Shown: one piece after another, positions 46,680 to 58,838 of the stretch | How positions within the stretch are numbered: the stretch's first letter is position 1 | Layout: every line of letters starts with the position of its first letter | Source: Carya illinoinensis | Taxonomy: Eukaryota; Streptophyta; Magnoliopsida; Fagales; Juglandaceae | Reading direction: 5' to 3' | Assembly (NCBI RefSeq): GCF_018687715.1 | Contig: NC_056752.1 | Coordinates: 12,911,501-12,975,500, forward strand | Length of the DNA: 64,000 nt | The notes under the pieces: generated by a model | Database searches by the model: none | What the model was told of the DNA's origin: nothing | The model's input: the letters and a program-made list of their open reading frames with translations, nothing else | Translations under genes and position numbers: made by a program

Positions 46680-47840
46680 AAGGGTTTATATCCGGTGAGG
46701 CCCTACAAACAAATGGAAATGTTCTGTGAGGCCCTAGAGTTTTGTGCACTTAGTGGTATTTATACTAAGGGGCCTAAGTTTACATGGACTAATAATAGAA
46801 GGGATAGAGGTTTTACTAGGGAGAAATTGGATAGAGCTATTGCAAACATGGAGTGGCACCAAAGTTTTTCAAATTCTCTATGCACTGTGTTACCTGCTGT
46901 AAGATCTGATCATAATCCCCTCTTTATAGTAGCTGTAAGAAAGGAAAGGAATTCGAGGAATAAGACTTTTTTGTTCGAAGATTATAAAGGACTCTCGGAA
47001 GAAAGGCTATGGTGTATTGGAGGAAGACTCGATATATGTGACAGAATGCAAGTGTAATTAGAGATAGAATAGAGAGAATATCACAATTGCAAGACTCGAC
47101 AGATAATGATCAAGTGACTACTATAAAGCAACTAAAGAATAAAGTGGAGGCCTTATTAGAAGAAGAGGAGCTCAAGTGGAAGCAAAGGGCAAAGCAACAG
47201 TGATTAGCTCATGGAGACATAAATAATACTTTTTATCACATGCATGCTAGTCAAAGAAGGAAAGTAAACACAATCAAGCATACCATGGATTACCATGGAA
47301 AGCTTCACCACGATCAATCCAAAATAGGTGATATCTTTGTCAGCCCTTTTTTAATTCTTCAAGTTCTGTAGAGATTGATAGCTGCTTGGCCTATATGGAT
47401 GCTAGAGTTACTAATGAAATGAATAACATGCTTTTATCCGGTTTCTCTGATTTAGAAGTTAAAGAAACTATCTTTCAAATGCCCCCCTTAAGTTCTCCTG
47501 GCCCTGATGGGTTCCCTGCTCAATTCTATCACACTCATTAGGAGGATGTTGATAACGAAGTAAGTAATGAATTTTCTGAAGGGTGGAGGTTCTCTAAGCA
47601 ATATTAATAATACTTTCATCACTCTTATTCTAAAATTTAAGGAGCCTAACCAAGTCACAAAGTATAGGGCACCTATAAGCCTATGTAATGTACTTTACAA
47701 GATAGTGGCCAAAGTACTTGCCAATAGATTGAAACAAGTTTTGCCTATGACCATATCTCCAAATCAAAGTGCATTATACCAGGGTGGCTTATAAATGATA
47801 ATATTCTTGTGGCCTATGGAAACTCTTCATTCATTGAACA
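46680..47840 (+). pseudogene. Internal LINE fragment: endonuclease end and first part of reverse transcriptase
   Basis: It begins with the C-terminal endonuclease: 'GPKFTWTNNRRDRGFTREKL', 'LDRAIANMEWHQSF' and 'AVRSDHNPLFI' (catalytic SDH). After a linker with a stop at 47201 comes 'ETIFQMPPLSSPGPDGFPAQ' followed by an F-Y pair. Then 'NNTFITLILKFKEPNQVTKY', 'PISLCNVLYKIVAKVLANRL' and 'NQSAL' follow, ending near the 'DNILVAY'-like motif. Catalytic RT motifs are absent. It differs in sequence from the other two LINEs in the window, so it is a separate insertion truncated at both ends. Confidence 0.75.
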
Positions 47841-48559
47841 CTGATTTCCAAAATTTTGGGACTATAAGAAAAAAAATTAGAGAGATGTATTTCTAGGTAT
47901 ATTGAAATTTTAGAGAGCATATAGGGATTATAAATCTTTTTTTTTTTTTTTTTGTGGCGGTGGGGGCATTTTCTATATTTATAGAATTATAGATAAAAAA
48001 TCTAGGTGTTGTTTAGAATTTTCAAAAACTTTTAGGGGGGCCGAGGCCCCTCCCAAGCACAATGTGGGTCCACCACTTTTAGGGTGCAAGTTTTTAGCCT
48101 CACCCCTCATTCCCCACACCCCCATCCTTCCTCATTATCTGAGTGAGCAATTTAGCACTACCACTAGATGATCTCATTGTCAAAATGCAGAAACTTGCAA
48201 AAAATCATATCTGACACAAAAAAATACATCAATCTTCCATAATCAACCTAAAGAAACTAGATTCAACCCATCAAATCTAAGATCAAATCTATTAACTATA
48301 AGAATTGAGATCCATGACCACAATGATAAGTCTCATGACCATCACATCTAGGACCCACGGTCACATCTATGGTCTTAGAGGCAATGGAAACAGGAGCAAG
48401 AGAGACAAGAAGAAAGAAACAAAAAGGATAAAAGAAAGAAGAAGAAAGGAGATAGAGGATATATAGGACAGGAAAATGAAGAAAGAATATAGGAGATGGA
48501 GGAACAAGAGAAAAAAAAGGAAGAAATAAGAGATGTTTTTTTCAAGCTTGTATATAACC
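47841..48559. other. Spacer, no gene
   Basis: It includes a T-run at about 47938-47954 and an A/G-rich stretch at 48380-48535 (a T/C-rich, artefactual ORF on the other strand). No repeat partner was found. Confidence 0.4.
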
Positions 48560-50930
48560 CACATGGGAGAGGGTAACCAAGAAAGCTTGGCTGATCAATC
48601 CCACACTAGGTGATAAAGGACTTTTCACCCTGTGCTAGGCTAGCAAGAATTGTGCTAATCATACTAGGGCAAGAATGAAGAGCTGAAAAGGCTGGTAGTT
48701 TTGAAAAAGGAAGGCATGTAGCAAAGGACAAGCTACGGGCAAGGGCAAGATACAGGTAATCGGCGAGCTCGATTTCAACATGGGAGTTCCCTGAGATAAT
48801 ATAGAGATGCTCAAAGGTGGTAGGTGTCATACACCGAGGCTCATACTCCATAAGAGATGTCACGTCTAGAGTGAGCCTATAGAAAAAGGATTACGGACCT
48901 GCAACCATATCGTCTAATCTCATAGGTAATCTTATAGGTATAGTCCAACACCACGTGGGAGGCCCTTATTAAGGGAATGAATGCATGATTAGACCCAAGG
49001 CAAGCTATAAGAACGTGCGTTCCTTGTCCCATCAGTCACTCAAGTCTCTATAATTCTTCAAGTCCATAGGGTAAATGGATAGCTAACATCTAAGGTCTAA
49101 TATTCAGGCATATCATAAGTCAAAAGGATGATTGACAATCCTGCCCTATGAAAGACATTGAACAAGGGATAAAATCTCACTTTTAAGATTGTAAAATGTT
49201 TGACCTTCCTTGGAGTCGGGGTCTTCCAGAAAGTGAGTGATTTCAAAGTGTGTGACAAAGGAATCGGTGCCAGTGTAATTGTGAAAGTAGAAATATTGTT
49301 CAGGTAGTTTAGCTCCTACAACCATACTGAAAATGTGGGGTAAATGTTTGTGAATATGTTGTAAGACTAGGCATTGCATGTTCCCCCATTTTCTACATGA
49401 AAGCTAATACATCCTTTTCATTATGTTCATGGAATATCTTTATGCTGTGATTTGAGATAATGAGTTCGAATGATGTGAAATTGTGACAATTGTGATTTTT
49501 TAGTGTGTGGAGTCTTACCATATGTCGATCATCATGGATGGGTTGAGGAGTCCTTGAGCCATTCCTAAGGCATGTTGCCACGAGTTTCATGTAGGTAGAG
49601 TGATTCTCCATGATGATCAAGGTGGATTGTCTCCATATTGGCCTCACCTGATAAACGGGTTGAGAGATTCCTTAGGTTCATTATATGTGGTGTCTTTGGG
49701 TATGTTGACCGGATTGAGTGATTCCCTGTGTTGGATGACTCAACCTAACACAAGCGAGCAACATGCAAGCTAATTCACGAAATCCAAATCACCCGACATA
49801 GGGAATTACTCAACCCTGTCAACACACACAAGGACACAACAAATGATCAACCTGGGAAATCTCTCTACCCGTATTATCAAATAAGACTAATACGAAGACG
49901 TTCTGTCTCAATCCTAACGAGAAATCACTCTACCTATATGAAACTTGTGGCACCGTGCCATAGAAATGGCGTTGGGACTCATCAACCCATTAAAGATTAT
50001 GGACACATGGTAAGACTCAACACATGGAAATCACGTCATCATCAAATCACAACGTTTAAACTCATCATCTCAAAATCATAGCTAAAGGTAACCAATAAAC
50101 ATAATGAAGATAATATATTTTCATGTAAGAAAATTATAGAATATGCAGAACCTTGAACTTACAACATACTCATAAACATTTACCTTACATTCTAAGTATA
50201 GTCTTATGGGCTAACCTACATGAATAGTACTAAGATTATTATAGTGGCATCGATGTCGGTCCTTCTATCACATGCTAAAGTCACTTGCTCTCTTGACGAC
50301 TCTGGAGGGAAGAAAAACACTTACGATCTTAAAAGTGAGATTATGCATTTTATCCAATACCTTTCATACTGTGGGACTACTAGCCTTAGATCTGATGTTT
50401 GTGTAGCTTCAAATTTTCTTGAATGAGGGACACTCGATGTTGTTCATTCATTTTCCCTTTGGCCCTACAAGATGGCAGAGACTAATGGGAATAAGGTGTG
50501 CACGTCCTACATTCTGCCTTCGATAAAATCTTGTAGTTCATCCCTTAGTAAGGGTCTTCCATGTGGCACTAGACCATACCTCTGAGATAAGATGATATGG
50601 CCTGTAGGTTCTTAATATTTTTTTTCTAGGGGCTTACTCTAGATGTGAAATCTCTTATGGAGTATGGGCCTTTATGTACGACACTTACCACCTCTGAGCA
50701 CCTTTATGTTATCTTGGAGAGCTCTCACACTCGTATAAGTCTTTTCCATCATCGTTGCTCGCCATTGTACTGCGAGCCGTCTTTTTACAGAACTACTAGC
50801 TTCTTCAGCTCCTAGTTCTTGCCCTCGTACTATCTACACAATGTTTGCTTACCTAGCATAGGGTGAAAAGTCTTTTATTACCCGATGTTGGATTGTCTCA
50901 GCTAGTTTCTCTACAACATGTTGCTCACCT
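48560..50930. repeat. Long imperfect inverted repeat (palindrome), arms about 1.15 kb
   Basis: The two halves are reverse complements along their length, centred near 49755. Examples: 'ggacttttcaccctgtgcta' at about 48618 against the complement of 'tagcatagggtgaaaagtc' at about 50856; 'catactccataagagatgtc' at 48842 against the complement of 'aaatctcttatggagtatg' at about 50648; 'aatctcacttttaagattgt' at 49173 against the complement of 'cgatcttaaaagtgagatt' at about 50323; 'gattgagtgattccctgtgt' at 49712 against the complement of 'catagggaattactcaaccc' at about 49798. The spacer is only a few tens of bases. Arms have diverged, with small indels. No protein is encoded. Confidence 0.85.
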
Positions 50931-53082
50931 TACTCTCAGTTTAGCGACACGTTGTTCTCCCAATTGCCTATTCTTTGCTAGCTTTTTGTCCTTAGGAGGG
51001 GATCTCTTCCCTCGCTTTGGTGCAATCCTCACACTATTAAATAAAATTCTCAAGATTTCTCAAAAATATTTATAATTTCATTCCCAAATATCACTTAAAT
51101 ACAAAACACTTTTTAATTTCAAAATTTCAGCCTTTTCATCTAATCATTACCTAATCATTATCCCAACACAAAATTCAATAAAATTTTTATAAACTTCAAA
51201 ACAAAACACAAAAGTTAATACAAATTTTTTAAACTTTAGAATAAAAATAATATTAAAAGATTATATTCAATGAATTTTTAACTTTATAATATTTTTATTC
51301 AACATTTTATCTCTCATTTCTCCAAACCATATAAAATATCTTAATTCAAATTATTTAACTACTATTAATAGAATTCTGAAATACTTCCAGTGTCCAAATA
51401 AGTCCTAAATCTCTTTGGATACGTCTTTGAATCTCTAGCCATGTTAATAATGAGCAGCTTATGATTAAATGGACCACATTGACTTGTAGGATTAGAACTT
51501 TCCTCTCCTTATTCGGTTTTTCCCAAGCTAGCTTTTCTCTGATGTTCTCTCTATCCGTTCTACTATTTGACCTTACGAATATATTCCCTCTAAAACCTAG
51601 GACAATTAAGTCATTCCTATACATGAATGAAAAGGTCTCCCAGTAGACAAAGAAGTAATGATTTTTTCTCATTTTTTTGTCAAAATTGACTTAGAATGGA
51701 ATTAAAAATTCCCCCAAGATTAGCCACAACCTACTTAAAGAAGTTGCAATAAGATCTAGGTTATTCCAAAAAAGAGACTTTTGGTTCCATAAATTGAGGC
51801 CACAAACAAGAGTTAACATCACATGTCATTACTAGGGTCTGAAAACAAAAGCAAACTAATAATATCTATTCTCTATACATTAAGGGAGAGTTGCCACATT
51901 CTTGGCACCTGAATGAATGGAATCTTCCCCCAATGTTTTGCTTAAGTGGGACTAACTTGATGGCTTTATTGGTATTTCCGCGCCTAGAATAAATGAGGTT
52001 ACCCTCACTTATTCCACTTCTACTTGCTAATTAAGGCTGAAAATCGAACTAAAACTGATCGATTGGTAATTTTTACTCCTAAAAACTGGCCAAAACCGAC
52101 CGATATAGAGGGGTAAAACTGGTCGAACTTGTTTTGGCCGGTTTGGGCTGGTTTTTTTGAGCCATTTTTTGGCCTTTTTTTCTTGCCCAATTCAACATTG
52201 TTTTAGGCTTTTTTTTGTTTTTCTCAATTCATTATTTAAGATCTTTTTGAGTTTTTTTTAGTTGATTTCAAATTTAAATTTGTTGAATTTTTAAAAGACA
52301 TTTTAATAGTCAATTTCATTTTAATTTTAATGTCATTTGTAATTTTCTACTATTACTAACTATATTACTTGCTTACTGCTTACTACATAATTAAAAAAAA
52401 TTAAAAATAACTTCACTAGATGCTTAGTATTGCATATTACAAAAAAGGATAAGTTGTCTTAAGCATAGCAAAACGCAAGTAAAAAACATAACATAAATAA
52501 ATGAAAACAAATTGTCTTAAACATAGCAACAATGAAAAAAAAATATATATAACATAGATAAATGACAACAAATTGGGAGTGATCTTCATGTTTATTGCTT
52601 CATTTTTCAATCTTCAGTAGTTGTCACATTTGATTGTGCGCCCAACTCTATATACAAACATTAATAAATATTAATAATAACAATAAAATATCAAATGTTT
52701 GTGAATTGGATTATGAAAAATAATAAAATTAAATTACAATGAAAACAAAGAAAACATTATCCAATTTTACTACGAAACTCTCCACATTATCTATAGCCTC
52801 TCGGATATCAATGGTTGTTGACAGATGCTTTAATCAATTTTGAATGCAATGAAGTGTATCAATGGTTCTTGGAGCAAACGAACTCCAAAAAGTATGAAAC
52901 TCATCATGAACTTTATTCAGGTGGAAAGTAAGAAGCCCTAATTTGTTTCGTGGATCAAGCACAACTGCAATTAACATGAACAAGTTCATCCTACCTAATG
53001 ACCCTCAATACTTATCATATTTTGTTCTTATATTTATGTTCATGCTCCTCAAACAAGTATTAGTACTCTTGCTCAACATAAT
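50931..53082. other. Spacer with an AT-rich repeat, no gene
   Basis: About 51060-51400 resembles 690-1010 ('cattatcccaacacaaaatt', 'aatttttataaacttcaaaa', 'cttataatatttttattcaa'), a MITE or LTR-like AT-rich family. About 52030-52160 has 'aaaactgatcgattggtaat' and 'tttggccggtttgggctgg' phrases like the ends of the MITE at 18215. No coding sequence was recognised. Confidence 0.4.
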
Positions 53083-55319
53083 TGACTCGTGGTCGAATGT
53101 GCTTCCAAGTGTAGAAGTGTCAAGTTGTATCAAGGATAAGTCCAGGATCGTATTCCACAGGGACAATGGGTTATCAAAGCGAATAAGAGGTTTGTGAGTA
53201 ATAAATGAATCAAGTATGAGAGATGAAAATAAAATTCAAATGCAATGCCAAAAGATAATCGAAGTTGAAATTAGAGTTTCTAAAAAAAAACAAATTAACG
53301 AACACTTGGGTTGGGTATGAGACTCTCTTTATTTCGGATTCTAGATAATTTTCTCGATTAACAATCCAATCAAGGCATTGCTAATCGGAAGATAAAAAGT
53401 TAAGCTCAAGTTTTGCAATATTTTCTTAAGGGATTCTCTACTTTACTAGTCAAACACACATTAACAAACAACTGAGAGAAGCCTTGATAATTTTCAAGCT
53501 TTTGTTGTGCCTTACGTCAACAACAAAACAAGAGCAAGAGCTTCAATCTATTTTCAATTTAAATCCAATTAGTAACTTAGTGAAATCAACATTCAACCAT
53601 AAAATATTGCATTAAACTAGAACCTAAAATAAATTAAATCTCATTCCATAACCCAAGTTTCTAAAATTAGCTACACATGATGTTTCTAGCTGTAAAAATA
53701 AATCTAAGTTGAGTCATGACAAAATCTAAGAAAATATCCGAATGAAATAAATCCTAGAGATGCTGCCACTGCCATCAGGAAAACAAACACTAAAATGAAA
53801 ACTGAAATGTAAATTGCAGAAAATAAAATGAAGAACAACCCAGAAGAGAAATGAAGAAGCAGCTCAACAAACCAAAAAAATGTAAAAACTTTGTGCACTG
53901 AACAAATAAACTAAAGAGCTGAAAGAAAAAAATTAAAACTCTACTCTGCTGCCTCGATCTGGAACGAAAGTGAGGTAAGAAAATGACATGAAAAGAAAAC
54001 TACCAAACAAAAAGAAAGGAAGAAAAACTAACAACTAATCTACTGCTGCTGCTGCTGCTAACGAAAAACAGAGAGCAAAATAGACTAAATACCAGCTGCC
54101 TCTCTAAACGAGAAGGAAAGAAATAAAATTCAAGATTGCCCTACTGCTATTCTAATGCTGAAACTGAAAAGAAAAGAGTAAGAAACAGCCAAAACCAGCC
54201 GCCTATGCTACTAAACGAAAAGTAAGAAAATAAATGCTCCACTACTCTACTCCAGGTCTGAACGAAAAGCAAGAAAAAAAACCTTCAAAACTAAGCTACT
54301 GCTGTAGCCGAATGAAAATGAAAGAAACAATAAAAACAAGCTTAAGCTACTGCTGTAGCCGAATGAAAATGAAAGAAACAATAAAAACAAGCTAAGCTAC
54401 TGCACTGTCCTGAAAACAAAGCAAGAAAAATCCCCTAGAAACGCCCCTCTTCTACTCCTCTTCTACCCTTCTTCTACTCTGCAGCAAACAAGATGTAAAG
54501 AAAAGCCATCCGAAAAAGAAAGAAGAATGATTCTGCTGCTCCATGTGATATGCTCCTGTTCTGTCAAAGTTGAAGCTGCTTTTTTTTTTTTTTCTTTCTT
54601 CTGCTGACCTGCTGCACGTTCGAATGTTCCATGTGATCTCCTTTCTACATGTGTATTGCATGTGTGAGTTGGTTGCTGTCCTGCATGTGTGAGCTGGTCC
54701 CACGTTTTCTGCATGTGTGCATTTCGAATGAGTGCTATCCGAGTGGGTTTGTTGCTACATGTGTAAGTTCTGTTCTATAACGTGCAGGTTGTGTGTTGTC
54801 CATGTGAGTTTGGTCTGCATGTGTGCATGTGTGAGTCCGGCTGTGTCACTTTTCTGCATGTGTGATGTGCTCCTACATGTGTGAATCCGGTCTACATGTT
54901 TACTGCATGTGTGAATGGGTGTGAGTGCTATCTGAAGGCTGGTCTGCATGTGTGCATTTTTTTGCATGTGTGCATTTCGAATGAGTGCTGTCCGAAGGCT
55001 GGTCTGCTGCATGTGTAAGTTTTGTGCTCCAACCGTCCAAGGGTCTCCACGTGCTGCCTCATAGATGAGATTCCTACTTGACCATAATCAATTCTTTTAT
55101 TTCTTTATAGGTCCCATTCTTTCTTTCCTTCCATAAATGCCCTATGATATATAAATGAAATGATATTATAGTTTAAGTATTTCAAGAGCAAATATGAGAC
55201 TTTGATGTGCAAAATATTATCATCAATAAATTTTCCATTAAGTGTTAAAATTTTGATGCATAATTAAGTGTTCAACCATTCTTTGATGTAATAAATCACT
55301 CACTAAAACAACTTCATCA
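53083..55319 (-). repeat. Athila 3' LTR (left copy)
   Basis: It matches 62046-64000 as a direct repeat. On the plus strand it begins 'tgactcgtggtcgaatgtgc' (TG) and ends 'aacttcatca' (CA), about 2,237 bp. Bases 53078-53082 (ataat) would be the target duplication; the other side is outside the window. It contains a cluster of 'tgcatgtgtg' motifs at 54640-55020 and one 60-bp segment that the other LTR lacks. Confidence 0.9.
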
Positions 55320-55331
55320 CACCCCCCAACT
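55320..55331 (-). promoter_or_regulatory. Polypurine tract
   Basis: On the element strand AGTTGGGGGGTG lies directly before the 3' LTR. It would prime plus-strand DNA synthesis. The identical 12-mer occurs again at 56301-56312. Confidence 0.75.
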
Positions 55332-56539
55332 AGCCCTTTGCTAGTCTCTAGCAATAAGAGTGAAAGAATTCATGCAAAGGTGAGATTACCAAATACAATT
55401 TCAGAAAATTCAAGAATCACATGCTATGAAATAGACTTGTTGAGTTTAAGAACACTGGAGATAGATTAATATGAATTTTGTATCAACTGAGAGATTTATA
55501 CACCATTTAGTTAATCAACCAAGGGAATTACATGTAACAAAGTTTGCTTTCTTTCAAGTGCATGGAAATGGGGTTAGAATTCCAAGATCGACTGCCAAGA
55601 GACATTAACAGTTTCAATCACAACAACCAATCTGTGAAAACCACATGGTCTTACTCTAATTCAAAACCATTGTAGTGGCGGCTTTCACGCTATTACACTT
55701 TGAAAGGCGCCTACTTTTTTTTTTTGTAAGGACTCCGGTAGTAGGCAGCCTTTTCCATTATACAGATGTAATTTATGTTTTTAGATTTCCTACTGGGGGA
55801 ATCGGACCTATGAATGTGCGCCTACCCACACTTTCACAAGTCAACCCTTACCACTAGTCTACCTAAAGGATTTTTTTTTTTTTGGGATCCCTGGCTTATC
55901 CCTTTTCTCATTTAATTCATTTCAGATTTCTTCCTAAGCCATTAGGATATGGTTCATTAGAGTCTCAAACAATTGAAGTATAAATCAACCAACAATGACT
56001 CAATGTAGTCTTTCTAGGCCTTCCGGGTATGTGTTGTGTGTGTTTTAGCAAAACTTTTAACATCTTTCCCTTGGTTTAACAACTAAATAAACTGGATAAG
56101 TCTCTCTTTTGACATATACTCATATTTGCACTACATTCCACATGTTCCATGACCTCAACAAATTTTTTTTTTTGAATCACTTTCCAGCGTGTAAACTTCA
56201 AAAATGAGGGATTTAATCTGCTTTCAACTCATTACTAACACTCCCCCAAACTGGACCAAAATATGTCTAAGGCATGCAAACAGAGAAATAAATTCTCTTC
56301 CACCCCCCAACTAGATTGTAGCATTGTCCTCAATGATGCAAGAGAAACGAAAGAATTTACACAAAGGGAGCAGTTAAGGGGTAAAACAACTAAAAGAAGA
56401 ACCGAAAATTCAAAGAAAAACTGAAGGAAAGAGGAAAAGGAAGTACCTGGATAGCTTTGAAAAGAATGTAGCCAAAATAAAAAATAAAAACTGAAGAACA
56501 AAAGTAGACAATGAAAAGAAATGGATAGATCAAGAACCA
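55332..56539 (-). other. Athila 3' internal non-coding region
   Basis: The 1.2 kb between integrase and the 3' LTR, where some Athila elements have an envelope-like ORF. None is seen: the longest ORF (56543-56235) is hydrophobic and Leu/Phe/Ser-rich without a recognisable pattern. A second polypurine-like tract lies at 56301-56312 and another at 56241-56250. T-runs occur at 55709, 55869 and 56161. Confidence 0.6.
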
Positions 56540-56830
56540 TCAATTAGGATCAAGTAAATGTAGAGTAGATTCCTCAGGTGCAAAGTTAGAAATAAAAGGC
56601 TTGAGCCTTTGACCATTAACCTTAAAAATGTTACCATTGAGAGGATTCATTATCTCTATAGCACCATGAGGAAAAACAGTTTGTACCACATAAGGCCCAC
56701 TCCATCGAGACCTAAACTTACCAGGGAACAAGTGTAACCGAGAGTTGTACAATAACACTTTTTGATTAGGCTCAAAAGTCTTACGTTGGATGTGTTTGTC
56801 ATGGAAGTTCTTCATTCTTTCTTTGGACAA
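56540..56830 (-). pseudogene. Athila integrase C-terminal segment
   Basis: Overlaps the previous frame by 19 bp in a shifted frame. '[20 protein letters not shown]' and 'GKFRSRWSGPYVV' form the GPF/Y-type DNA-binding end of gypsy integrase (SGPYVV). It ends at a stop with no chromodomain. A single-base indel near 56825 explains the shift. Confidence 0.85.
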
Positions 56831-58308
56831 CTTAGAGATTTGTAGGCATCCTTCCTCAACTCAGACAACTGCAATTTTCTCACACAACCAGCTTTATCAA
56901 TGTTAAAATTGCATTGCTTAATGGCCCAATACGCTTTATGTTCCAACTCTACAGGCAAATGGCAAGCCTTACCATACACTAGTCTATATGAAGACATGCC
57001 CAAAATGGTTTTAAAGGCTGTTCTATAAGCCCACAAGGCATCAGACAATCTCAAAGACCAATCCTTCTTGTTTGGGTTAACTGTTTTTTCAAGAATGTTT
57101 TTAATCTCCCTATTTGCTAGTTCAGCTTGTCCATTGGTTTGAAGATGATAGGGAGTAGAGATTTTGTGATGGATACCACACTTCTTCATTAAGGCCGAGA
57201 AATGCTTGTTACAAAAGTGGGTGCCATTATCACTGATTATGGCTTTAGGCATGCCAAACCTTGCAAAAATGTTTTCTTTTAAAAATTTTAAAACAGCTTG
57301 ATGATCATTAGATTTGCAAGGGACTGCCTCAACCCACTTAGAAACATAGTCAACAACAAGCAAAATGTATAAATAGCCATAAGAAGAAGGAAATAGTCCC
57401 ATAAAATCTATCCCCCAACAATAAAAAATTTCAATCACTATTATGGGTTGCATAGGCATCATATTTCTCCTATTGATTCCTCCTAATTTCTGACAAAATT
57501 TACAAGTTTTACAAAAACTAAAGGCATCCTTGAACATGGTTGGCCAATAAAATCCGTTTTGAAGAATTTTGGCCACTGTTTTGTGGGCTGAAAAATGCCC
57601 ACCACAAGCTTCCGTATGGCAAAAATTTAAGACACCAGAAATTTCATCATTGGGCACACACTTCCTAATGATTTGATCTGAACAATACTTGAAAAGGTAA
57701 GGATCATCATAGAAGAACGATCTCACCTCATGCATGAATTTTCGTATATCTTGAGCGCTCCAATGAGGTGGTGTTTGTCCTGTCACCAAGAAATTTACTA
57801 TATCAGCAAACCAAGACAAATTTTCAACTAACATAAGATGTTCATTAAGAAAAGAATCAAGAACAGGTGTCGGTTGTTCAGTTTCATCAACTGTGAGCCT
57901 AGACAAATGGTCGGCTACCACATTCTCTACTCCTTTCTTGTCCTTGATGATAATATTGAACTCCTGGAGTAAAAGTATCCATCTAATCAACCTTGGTTTT
58001 GCATCTTTCTTTGTCAATAAATACTTGAGAGCTGCATGGTCAGTAAAGATGACTATAGGAGAACCAAGAATATATGCACGAAACTTCTCTAAAGCAAATA
58101 CCACAGCAAGTAATTCTTTTTCAGTAGTAGAATAATTTTTTTGAGCAAAATTCAAAGTTTTACTTGCATAGTAAATGACATAAGGAAGTTTGTTTCTACG
58201 CTGTCCAAGAACAGCTCCTATAGCAAAATCAATTGCATCACACATGATTTCAAAAGAAAGTGACCAATCAGGAGGTTGAAGAATAGGAGCAATGGTTAGC
58301 AAAGTTTT
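56812..58308 (-). pseudogene. Athila RNase H and integrase
   Basis: Open from 58302. RNase H acidic residues: '[15 protein letters not shown]', '[17 protein letters not shown]', '[11 protein letters not shown]', 'VADHLSRL'. Integrase: the zinc-binding HHCC ('[15 protein letters not shown]' to 'CKTCKFCQ'). The DDE core is '[14 protein letters not shown]', '[15 protein letters not shown]' and '[13 protein letters not shown]', so all three acidic residues are kept. It ends by frameshift at 56812, close to the integrase C-terminal domain. Confidence 0.9.
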
Positions 58309-58311
58309 AAG

Positions 58312-58838
58312 TCAACAAAAAGCTTCTTGACACTCGGGTGTCCAATCAAATTTTACATCATTCATCAATAGCTTACATAGAGGCTTAGAAGTAGAGCTAA
58401 AGTCTTTGATAAATCTCCTATAAAAACCCGCATGCCCAAGAAAAGATCTAATGTCTTTTATTGACTTAGGTGTAGGAAGTTTAGAAATCAACTCAATTTT
58501 TTCTCTATCTACTTCAAGTCCTCTAGATGAAACAATATGTCCCAGAACAATGCCCTGTTGTACCATGAAATGGCACTTCTCCCAATTAAGTAGCAATTGC
58601 TTCTCTTCACACCTGGCCAAAACAGCTTGTAAATTGGTTAAACAACTCTCAAATGAATCACCAAATATAGAAAAATCATCCATAAACACTTCTAGAGTGT
58701 TCTCAATCATGTCACTAAAAATGCTAAGCATGCATCTTTGAAAAGTTGCTAGTGCATTGCATAAACCAAAAGGCATTCTCCTAAAAGCAAAAGTACCAAA
58801 AGGACAAGTAAAGGTGGTCTTTTCTTGATTCTCTGGTG
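58312..58838 (-). pseudogene. Athila reverse transcriptase, palm part (deleted and shifted)
   Basis: In a frame different from the upstream ORF, it resumes with 'KTTFTCPFGTFAFRRMPFGL' and then 'EVFMDDFSIFGDSFESCL'; FMDD is the catalytic pair. The thumb follows: 'RSFLGHAGFYRRFIKDFS'. Against the family pattern the segment with the first catalytic Asp (motif A) is missing between 58839 and about 58838, roughly 35 codons, with a frame change. A TGA at 58309-58311 separates it from RNase H in the same frame. Confidence 0.88.

Noticed and set aside
53083..55319. Left LTR as a solo LTR
   Set aside because: It is joined through the polypurine tract to the internal gag-pol region and has a direct-repeat partner at 62046.
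56235..56543. Possible envelope-like ORF of the Athila element
   Set aside because: Only 102 codons, low-complexity hydrophobic, with no recognisable membrane-protein plan and the wrong length for an Athila envelope-like ORF.
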